From assembly GCA_031292755.1 (NCBI GenBank), contig JARLGM010000063.1, forward strand, positions 1-34,809: a stretch of 34,809 nt of DNA. The letters are read 5' to 3'. Below are positions 14,781 to 21,255 of the stretch, one piece after another. The position numbers were made by a program, and so were the translations under genes. The notes under the pieces are model-generated. The model was not told where the DNA came from, did not search any database, and saw nothing but the letters and a program-made list of their open reading frames with translations. Each line of letters begins with the position of its first letter. Positions within the stretch are counted from its first letter, which is position 1. The stretch is from Candidatus Sulfopaludibacter sp. (GTDB lineage: Bacteria > Acidobacteriota > Terriglobia > Bryobacterales > Bryobacteraceae).

Positions 14781-17591
14781 ATGGATCCGCTCAACGTAGA
14801 TTTGAAGCAGACGATCAATCTGCCGAAAACCGCTTTCTCCATGAAGGCCAACCTGCCGACGTCCGAGCCCAAAATGCTCGCCCGGTGGGAGAAGGAGAAC
14901 GTGTACGCCGCCATTCGTGCGTCGCGCGCCGGCCGTCCCACCTACATCCTGCACGACGGGCCGCCCTACGCCAACGGCCGCATTCACCTCGGCACCGCTT
15001 TCAATAAAATCCTCAAGGACTTCATCGTCAAGTCGAAGACCATGGAGGGCTTCGATTCCCCCTACGTGCCCGGCTGGGACTGTCACGGTCTGCCCATCGA
15101 GATCAAAGTCGATAACGACCTGGGCGCGAAGAAAGCGCAGATGTCCGTAGCCGAAATCCGCCGCGCCTGCCGCAAGTACGCCGAGAAATTTATTGACCTG
15201 CAACGCACGGATTTCAAGCGCCTGGGCGTCTTCGGCCAGTGGGACGACCCCTACCTCACGATGAGCGCGCAATACCAATCGGTGATCGCCGGCGCATTCG
15301 TCGAGTTCCTCGACCGCGGTTACGTATATAAGGGCCTCAAACCGGTGCACTGGTGTATCCGGGACCGCACGGCCCTGGCGGAAGCGGAAGTGGAATACAA
15401 GGACCACACCAGCCCGTCCATCTGGGTTCGTTTCGCGCTCACCGGCGATCCCGCGCGCATCCATGCCGGCCTGGCAGACCGCAAAGTCTACGGTCTCATC
15501 TGGACCACCACCCCGTGGACCATGCCGGCCAACCTGGCCATCGCTTATAACCCGAAGTACGTCTACGCCGCGGTGGATGTGGCGGGCGACGTCTACATTG
15601 TGGCGGAAGATCTGCTGAAAGTGACCGCCGAAAAATGCGGCTGGAGCGATCCGCGGGTGGTGGCTACATTCCAGGGGGCCGCGGTGGAAGGCTCGGTCTT
15701 CCGGCATCCCTTCCTGGAGCGCGATTCGCTCGGCATTCTGGCCGACCACGTGACGTTGGAACAGGGCACCGGCGCAGTCCACACTGCCCCCGGGCACGGA
15801 CAGGAGGATTACGTCAGCGGCCGGCAGTACGGGCTGGAAGTGTATTGTCCCGTGGATGCCGCGGGCCGCTTCTTCCGCGCGGAGGGCGCCGCCGGTCACC
15901 TGCCCGACGAACTGATCGGCAAGACCGTGTGGGAAGCCAACCCCATCGTGGTCGAAATCCTGAAGGCGCACGGCGCGCTGCTGGGCCTGGAAAAGATGGG
16001 CCACTCTTATCCGCACTGCTGGCGCTGCCACCAACCGGTGATCTTCCGCGCCACCGAGCAGTGGTTCATCGGCATGGAGCGCAATAATTTCCGGCAGGAC
16101 GCGCTGGAAGCCATCAAGCGTGTGCAGTGGAAGCCTACGTGGGGCGAAGAGCGCATCTCCAACATGATCGCCACGCGCCCGGACTGGTGCATCTCGCGCC
16201 AGCGCGTGTGGGGCGTGCCCATCATCGTGTTCTATTGCGACAAGTGCCGGGAGCCTCTGACGGATCGCAAGATTCTGGACGGCATCGTGGAACTGTTCCG
16301 CGAGCACAGCGCCGACATCTGGTACGAACGCACGGCGGCGGAACTGCTGCCCGCCGGCATCGCCTGCGCCAAGTGCGGCTGCACCGAATTCAGCAAGGAA
16401 AGCGACATTCTGGACGTCTGGTTCGATTCCGGCTCCAGCCACCTGGCCGTGCTCAACGAGCGCTTCGGCCTCACCTGGCCCGCCGATATGTATATCGAAG
16501 GCGGCGATCAGTATCGCGGCTGGTTCCACAGCTCGCTGCTGGTGGGCACGGGACTGAAGGGCGGGTCGCCGTATCGCGCGTGCGCCCTCAGCGGCTGGGT
16601 GCTGGACGGCGAAGGCAAGGCCATGCACAAATCGCTGGGCAACTCCATCGAGCCCGAAGAGGTGATCAAGCATCACGGCGCGGAGATCCTGCGGCTGTGG
16701 TCCGCCTCGGTGGATTTCAGCGAAGACGTGCGCCTGAGCGAGACCATTCAGACGCGGCTCACCGACGCCTATCGCAAACTGCGCAACACTTTCCGCTATC
16801 TGCTGGGCAACCTCACGGGCTTCGATCCGGCTACCGACCTGGTGCCCGGCGAAGAGCTGCCCGAGCTGGACCAATGGGTCCTGCTGCGCGCCGAAGACCT
16901 GGTGGCCAAGTGCCGAGCCTGGTACCGCACCTTCGAATTTCACAAGGTGTACCACACCGCCTACGCGTTCGCCACCGTGGACCTGAGCGCCGTCTATTTC
17001 GACGTGGTGAAGGACCGCCTCTACACTTCCGCCACCAACAGTAAATCCCGGCGGAGCGCGCAGACCGCGCTGTATCGCCTGCTGGATGCGCTGGTGCGCC
17101 TGCTGGCGCCGCTGATGAGCTTCACCGCCGAAGAAGTATGGGGCCACATGGGGCGCGAAGGCACGGTGCACGCCGCGTTCTTCCCCGAACCGGAAGAGCT
17201 GTCCGCCGGCATTGCCGAAGCCGCCAGGAAACGCCTGGCCAACTGGGACCGTCTCATGGAAGTGAGGGGCGATGTTCTGAAGAGTCTGGAAACCGCCCGT
17301 AACGAAAAGCTGATCGGCGCGCCCCTGGAAGCGCGCGTCCGGCTATCGGCCAACGGGGACCTGTACCCACTGCTCCAGCAGCACGCCGGGGAACTGCCCG
17401 GGCTGTTCATTGTTTCGCAAGTGGATCTGGAGCCCGGCCAGGGTGACGCCCTGTCTATCAAGGTGGAGCGCGCCGAAGGCAACAAGTGCGAGCGCTGCTG
17501 GAAATACACCACCGACGTCGGTTCCGACCCGCGCTTCCCCACCATTTGCGGAAGCTGCGCCGGCGCGGTGGACGAGACATTGAATGGCTGA
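14781..17591 (+). CDS. ileS: Isoleucyl-tRNA synthetase
   Basis: The 936-residue class I synthetase charges tRNA-Ile. It has the HIGH-type motif HLGT within GPPYANGRIHLGTAFNKIL, the VPGWDCHGLPIE block, the editing-domain segments TTTPWTMPANLAIA and GTGAVHTAPGHGQEDY, and the KMSKS equivalent AMHKSLGNSI. The C-terminus carries the zinc finger C-x2-C...C-x2-C (KCERCWKYTT...TICGSCAG) of the bacterial type. I chose ATG 14781; ATG 14763 is also in frame. No Shine-Dalgarno precedes either, but an extended -10-like TGGTATTAA ends 8 bases before 14781. It overlaps lspA by 8 bases and heads an ileS-lspA-lgt operon. Confidence 0.97.
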   Translation: MDPLNVDLKQTINLPKTAFSMKANLPTSEPKMLARWEKENVYAAIRASRAGRPTYILHDGPPYANGRIHLGTAFNKILKDFIVKSKTMEGFDSPYVPGWDCHGLPIEIKVDNDLGAKKAQMSVAEIRRACRKYAEKFIDLQRTDFKRLGVFGQWDDPYLTMSAQYQSVIAGAFVEFLDRGYVYKGLKPVHWCIRDRTALAEAEVEYKDHTSPSIWVRFALTGDPARIHAGLADRKVYGLIWTTTPWTMPANLAIAYNPKYVYAAVDVAGDVYIVAEDLLKVTAEKCGWSDPRVVATFQGAAVEGSVFRHPFLERDSLGILADHVTLEQGTGAVHTAPGHGQEDYVSGRQYGLEVYCPVDAAGRFFRAEGAAGHLPDELIGKTVWEANPIVVEILKAHGALLGLEKMGHSYPHCWRCHQPVIFRATEQWFIGMERNNFRQDALEAIKRVQWKPTWGEERISNMIATRPDWCISRQRVWGVPIIVFYCDKCREPLTDRKILDGIVELFREHSADIWYERTAAELLPAGIACAKCGCTEFSKESDILDVWFDSGSSHLAVLNERFGLTWPADMYIEGGDQYRGWFHSSLLVGTGLKGGSPYRACALSGWVLDGEGKAMHKSLGNSIEPEEVIKHHGAEILRLWSASVDFSEDVRLSETIQTRLTDAYRKLRNTFRYLLGNLTGFDPATDLVPGEELPELDQWVLLRAEDLVAKCRAWYRTFEFHKVYHTAYAFATVDLSAVYFDVVKDRLYTSATNSKSRRSAQTALYRLLDALVRLLAPLMSFTAEEVWGHMGREGTVHAAFFPEPEELSAGIAEAARKRLANWDRLMEVRGDVLKSLETARNEKLIGAPLEARVRLSANGDLYPLLQQHAGELPGLFIVSQVDLEPGQGDALSIKVERAEGNKCERCWKYTTDVGSDPRFPTICGSCAGAVDETLNG

Positions 17592-18078
17592 CCTGCGGAT
17601 CAAGGCGTACAGCGCGGCCACGCTGGTGTTCGCGCTGGATCGCCTCACCAAGTGGCTGATCGAATCGCGCGTCTCGGAGACCGACGTGTTCCGCGTGATT
17701 CCCGGCGTCTTCGAAATCGTCCATTCGGAAAACCGCGGTGTGGCCTTCGGCATCTTCAACGATTCCACCTTCGAGTGGCGCACGGCGCTGCTGGTGCTGG
17801 TTTCGGCGATCGCGGTGGTGGCGGTGAGCATCATCCTGTGGAATCCGCGGCGGCTGGACCGGCCTTCCATGTGGGCCCTCACGCTGGTGCTGGGCGGCGC
17901 GGCAGGCAATGTGTTCGACCGCCTGGTGTACGGCAGAGTGACGGATTTCCTGCAGGTATACCTGGGCAGTTATCCGTGGCCCACATTTAATGTGGCGGAT
18001 TCGGCTATAGTGATCGGCAGCATTGTGCTGCTGTTGGCGCAAATGAAGCCTCGACGGCAGGCGGCAAATGTACCCTGA
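17584..18078 (+). CDS. lspA: Lipoprotein signal peptidase
   Basis: The 164-residue inner-membrane aspartyl protease removes signal peptides from diacylglyceryl-modified prolipoproteins. Family motifs are present: FALDRLTKW near the N-terminus, SENRGVAFGIF, GGAAGNVFDRL with the first catalytic Asp, and FNVADSAI with the second. Four hydrophobic segments fit the known topology. The ATG overlaps the ileS stop (ATGGCTGA), and its end overlaps lgt by 11 bases, so all three genes are translationally coupled. ileS-lspA is a common bacterial pairing; adding lgt gives two consecutive steps of lipoprotein maturation in one operon. Confidence 0.96.
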   Translation: MADLRIKAYSAATLVFALDRLTKWLIESRVSETDVFRVIPGVFEIVHSENRGVAFGIFNDSTFEWRTALLVLVSAIAVVAVSIILWNPRRLDRPSMWALTLVLGGAAGNVFDRLVYGRVTDFLQVYLGSYPWPTFNVADSAIVIGSIVLLLAQMKPRRQAANVP

Positions 18079-18841
18079 AATTTTTCACCTATCTTATTTT
18101 CCCACCTACGGCGCGCTGGTGGCGATCGCCTTCCTGGTGGCCCTGTGGATGGCCGGAAGGCTGGCCGTGCGCGCGGGGCTGAACAGCGATGCGGTCACCA
18201 ACCTGGGCATCTACTGCGCCCTGGCCGCCATCGCCGGCGCCAAGGTGATGATGATCCTGGTGGACCTGCCCTATTACATACGGCATGCCGGCGAGATCTT
18301 TTCGCTGTCTACGCTGCGGGCCGGCGGCGTGTTCTATGGCGGCCTCATCGCCGCTCTGGCGGTTTCCTGGTGGTACATGCGCCGCACGCGCCTGCCACTC
18401 TGGAAGACCGCTGACGTGTTTGCGCCCGCCATCGCGCTGGGCCACGGCATCGGCCGTCTGGGCTGTTTCTCCGCGGGATGCTGCTGGGGCGTCCGCAGCA
18501 GCCTGCCGTGGGCTGTCACGTTCACCAATCCAGCGGCCAAAGATCTGGTGGGCGTCCCGCTCAACGTGCCGCTGCACCCGACGCAACTGTACGAATCCTT
18601 CGCCGAGTTCCTGATCTTCGGCATTTTGTACTGGCGCATTCACAAGGCCCACCGGCCCGGCGCCATCATCAGCCTGTATTTGATTCTCTACTCCACGGCC
18701 CGCTTCATCGTGGAGTTCTTCCGGTATCATGAGCAGGGAAACCTCTGGGGCGGCCCCCTGGACACCTCGCAGTGGATCTCGATTCTGCTGGTGCTGGCCG
18801 GCGCGGCCTATTTTGTGCGCTCCCGCCAGGTCCTCGAGTGA
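18068..18841 (+). CDS. lgt: Prolipoprotein diacylglyceryl transferase
   Basis: The 257-residue multi-pass enzyme transfers diacylglycerol from phosphatidylglycerol to the lipobox cysteine, the step before LspA. Visible motifs are FPTYGALVA near the N-terminus, RAGGVFYGGLI, the Lgt signature GHGIGRLGCFSAGCCWG, HPTQLYES, and ARFIVEFFRY near the end. Seven hydrophobic segments match the family. It overlaps lspA by 11 bases. It ends convergent with the nuclease-like gene, with 10 bases between the stop codons and no obvious terminator. Confidence 0.96.
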   Translation: MYPEIFHLSYFPTYGALVAIAFLVALWMAGRLAVRAGLNSDAVTNLGIYCALAAIAGAKVMMILVDLPYYIRHAGEIFSLSTLRAGGVFYGGLIAALAVSWWYMRRTRLPLWKTADVFAPAIALGHGIGRLGCFSAGCCWGVRSSLPWAVTFTNPAAKDLVGVPLNVPLHPTQLYESFAEFLIFGILYWRIHKAHRPGAIISLYLILYSTARFIVEFFRYHEQGNLWGGPLDTSQWISILLVLAGAAYFVRSRQVLE

Positions 18842-18851
18842 TCAGCCGGTC

Positions 18852-19703
18852 TCAGTAATCACCCTCGTCCAGGTAATCGTTGTCCTCGAGATATTTCTTC
18901 ACCGTCTTCTGGTCCTTGGCCGACGGTTTGAACTCATCGCAATATTGCTTGATCTGCTGATTCATCCAGCGCGACAGGGTGCCGATCAGCGTGTACTGGT
19001 GGATCGCACTGGGCTGGCGGGTCGGCCGGCAGTCCAGGTACACCGCTGTGGACGAACCGCTGTGACTGTTGCGGAGCGAATAACGGATCACGTTGCCCAG
19101 GTGCCTGCCGTTCCCGTTGTCGATCACCGCCGCCTGGACACAGAGCTCGAACAGATCTTCCGCGCGGTACTGCGACAGGGCATTCTCGATGGCAAGCTGC
19201 TCGGTATTGTTGTAGTTCCGCCCCGCTACCACATTCGCGGGGCTGTCCTGCCCACCCATCGCATGCGCGATCAGGTGGCACCATTCGTACGCGCCGTCGG
19301 TGTATCCCAGCCAGTTCGCATAGGCTGTGGCCCCATTTCCGGGACATCCCAGCAGGTTCATGGCCGCGGCCATACCCTGGTTGGGCGCCCGCCGCGATTT
19401 TTTTCGTTGTGCCGGAAGCTGGTTCCACAAAGCCGCGCCGACCTTGGTTCCGTTGGAGAACGCCTGCGCCAGCACGTCCTGCGATCGCGCCCCTCCCGTA
19501 AACCGCTGTTGCCGTTCGACATTGAACACGACCCGCCCGTACCACGGCATGCCTCCATAAAACTGAATCGTTCCCACCTCTCCGTTTTTCAGGATCACGG
19601 CGGCGCGGTGCCCGAATTTGTCGCGCACCATCAGCGCTCCGGTTTGGTGGCGGCGGTAAATGACATCGACGCCCTTGATCACCTTGCGTGGCTTTCTTGG
19701 CAT
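18852..19703 (-). CDS. Putative beta-beta-alpha-metal (HNH/NUC-like) nuclease
   Basis: The 283-residue protein is not one I can name. Its centre, about residues 140-174, reads EWCHLIAHAMGG, then SPANVVAG and NYNNTEQLAIENAL. A His in a hydrophobic strand, a Gly-Gly turn, and downstream Asn residues are the layout of non-specific DNA/RNA nucleases with a beta-beta-alpha-metal site (compare DRGHL...N...N). Candidate residues are H143, H147, N157 and N165/N166. Basic patches (PRKPRK at the start, QRKKSRR near 100) suit nucleic acid binding. The C-terminus is acidic. There is no signal peptide. ATG 19703 has GAGG about 10 bases upstream. It is divergent from the NUP lipoprotein gene. No cognate inhibitor gene is evident. 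Confidence 0.5.
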   Translation of the reverse strand: MPRKPRKVIKGVDVIYRRHQTGALMVRDKFGHRAAVILKNGEVGTIQFYGGMPWYGRVVFNVERQQRFTGGARSQDVLAQAFSNGTKVGAALWNQLPAQRKKSRRAPNQGMAAAMNLLGCPGNGATAYANWLGYTDGAYEWCHLIAHAMGGQDSPANVVAGRNYNNTEQLAIENALSQYRAEDLFELCVQAAVIDNGNGRHLGNVIRYSLRNSHSGSSTAVYLDCRPTRQPSAIHQYTLIGTLSRWMNQQIKQYCDEFKPSAKDQKTVKKYLEDNDYLDEGDY

Positions 19704-19751
19704 TCCTCGTCCTCGGAGCGACGTTATCACCCCCTGACCGGCCCTCGCAAC

Positions 19752-19779
19752 CGGGAGAATCTCCGGGAGAATCTCCCGC
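19752..19779. promoter_or_regulatory. Tandem/palindromic repeat in divergent control region
   Basis: CGGGAGAATCTCC occurs twice in direct succession. The second copy continues into a near-perfect dyad CGGGAGA-A-TCTCCCG (7-base arms, one central base). It lies in the 105-base gap between the divergent nuclease-like gene (19703) and NUP gene (19809), as expected of an operator controlling one or both. The palindromic unit suggests a dimeric repressor bound at two adjacent sites. Confidence 0.45.
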
Positions 19780-19808
19780 GCGCCGCGCGCCTTCGCTACC
19801 ATAGCGGA

Positions 19809-20849
19809 ATGCGTCCACTCGCCTGCCTGTGGCTCGCCGCTCTGGCGGGCGCCGGCTGTTCCCCCGTCAAGCCCATTCCCGTGAAGGTGGTGGTGGTCAC
19901 AATGTTTGAGCGCGGCGCCGATACCGGCGATGAGCCCGGCGAGTTTCAGTTCTGGGTGGAGCGAAACAGGCTTGACCGCGTGCTGCCCTTCCCGCAGGGC
20001 TATCATGACCTGCGGATGAATCGGGAGGGCGTGCTCGGCATCGTCACCGGCGTCGGTAACACCAAGGCCGCCGCCAGCATTATGGCCCTGGGACTCGACC
20101 CACGCTTCGATCTTCGCCAGGCCTACTGGCTGGTCGCCGGAATTGCCGGCGTGGATCCCGCCGACGCGTCGCTCGGATCGGCCGCGTGGGCCGAGTGGGT
20201 GGTGGATGGCGACCTGGCCCATGAAATCGACGCCCGCGAGATTCCGCCCGGCTGGAAGACCGGCTACGTGCCTTTGCGCCGCTCCGTGCCCTACGAACAG
20301 CCCCTCGGGCCGATCGCCGATGGCCAGGTCTATCGCCTGAACCCGGCGCTGGTGAACTGGGCGTTCGCCCTAACTCGCAACGTGCCGCTGATGGATAGCG
20401 AAGCCATGCAGCAGGAGCGCAAGCTGTATCCCGAGCCGAACGCCCGGCGCCCGCCGTTCGTCTTGAAAGGCGACCAACTGGCGGCCTCGACGTTCTGGCA
20501 TGGCAGGCTGCTCAACCAGTGGGCCAACGATTGGGTCAGCTACCACACCGCCGGCCGGGGCAACTACGTGACCACCGCCATGGAAGATACCGGCACGCTG
20601 CAATCGCTCACATACCTGGCGCATGCCGGGCGCGTGGACCTGAACCGCGTCCTGGTGCTGCGCGCCGCCAGCGATTACGACCAGCCCCGTCCGGGCAGGA
20701 GCGCCGCGGAGAGCCTGGCGCAAAACAAAATCGGCAAATATACTGGATACCTGCCGGCGCTGGAAGCAGCCTGGCGAGTCGGCAACACCGTAGTCGGAAA
20801 CATCGTCGCCCACTGGCAGCAGTACCGCGATCGTATTCCGGGGCAGTAA
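19809..20849 (+). CDS. Purine nucleoside permease (NUP family), lipoprotein
   Basis: The 346-residue product matches the NUP family over its whole length. Blocks include TMFERGADTGDEPGEFQFWV, YHDLRMNREGVLGIVTGVG, YWLVAGIAGVDPADASLGSA, AWAEWVVDGDLAHEIDAREI, RRPPFVLKGDQLAASTFWHG and YVTTAMEDTGTLQSLTYLA. The family is named after a fungal purine nucleoside transport protein, but it has no multi-pass hydrophobic profile and resembles nucleoside phosphorylase-like folds, so the true activity is uncertain. The N-terminus is a lipoprotein signal, MRPLACLWLAALAGAGCSP, with Cys17 as the modified residue. ATG 19809 has TACCAT six bases before it and no Shine-Dalgarno, so a leaderless start is possible. 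Confidence 0.9.
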   Translation: MRPLACLWLAALAGAGCSPVKPIPVKVVVVTMFERGADTGDEPGEFQFWVERNRLDRVLPFPQGYHDLRMNREGVLGIVTGVGNTKAAASIMALGLDPRFDLRQAYWLVAGIAGVDPADASLGSAAWAEWVVDGDLAHEIDAREIPPGWKTGYVPLRRSVPYEQPLGPIADGQVYRLNPALVNWAFALTRNVPLMDSEAMQQERKLYPEPNARRPPFVLKGDQLAASTFWHGRLLNQWANDWVSYHTAGRGNYVTTAMEDTGTLQSLTYLAHAGRVDLNRVLVLRAASDYDQPRPGRSAAESLAQNKIGKYTGYLPALEAAWRVGNTVVGNIVAHWQQYRDRIPGQ

Positions 20850-20891
20850 GGAGGTCGTGTTCGCCGAACAAAAGGTTGGCCAGTAGCGGAG

Positions 20892-20921
20892 TTGACAACG
20901 GGCGGCCTTTGCATATATAAG
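20892..20921 (+). promoter_or_regulatory. Strong sigma-70-type promoter of the padR-permease operon
   Basis: TTGACA (20892-20897) is followed after 16-18 bases by overlapping -10 candidates TATATA (20914-20919) and TATAAG (20916-20921). The predicted transcript start falls at or just before the ATG at 20928, so the message is probably leaderless. The A/T-rich core would be a natural target for PadR autorepression. Confidence 0.7.
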
Positions 20922-20927
20922 TAGTCC

Positions 20928-21254
20928 ATGCCTAGGCTTCCTATGCCTCCAGGAGCGCTCGCCATGCTGGTGTTGCGCGTGCTCCGCTCCGGCCCCCTCC
21001 ACGGCTACGCTATCGCCCAACGAATCCGCGCTCTCTCCGACTCGGTGCTGGAAGCCGAAGAGGGTTCGCTCTATCCCACGCTGCAGCGCATGCTGCTGGA
21101 AGGCTGGGTCAAAGCCGAGGAAGGCGTCTCGGAGACCGGGCGCAAGGTCCGCTTCTACACGCTGACGCGCGACGGCATTAAACAACTCAAGAAGGAGATG
21201 GAGGACTACGAGCGCGCCACCATCGCCATCCAGACCATCCTGAGGACCGCCTGA
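20928..21254 (+). CDS. PadR-family transcriptional regulator
   Basis: The 108-residue protein has the PadR winged helix: LRSGPLHGYAIAQRI, LEAEEGSLYPTLQRMLLEGW, then SETGRKVRFYTLTRDGIKQL forming the wing. A short C-terminal helix would make the dimer. PadR proteins mostly repress their own and adjacent transport genes, released by small ligands. It lies 1 base before the ADOP permease gene in the same operon, an arrangement repeated many times in Acidobacteria. The start may be ATG 20928 or 20943. Confidence 0.93.
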   Translation: MPRLPMPPGALAMLVLRVLRSGPLHGYAIAQRIRALSDSVLEAEEGSLYPTLQRMLLEGWVKAEEGVSETGRKVRFYTLTRDGIKQLKKEMEDYERATIAIQTILRTA

Positions 21255-21255
21255 C

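Noticed and set aside
14769..17171. 800-residue open frame antisense to ileS
   Set aside because: It is a shadow caused by high GC in third positions; all conserved ileS motifs are on the plus strand.
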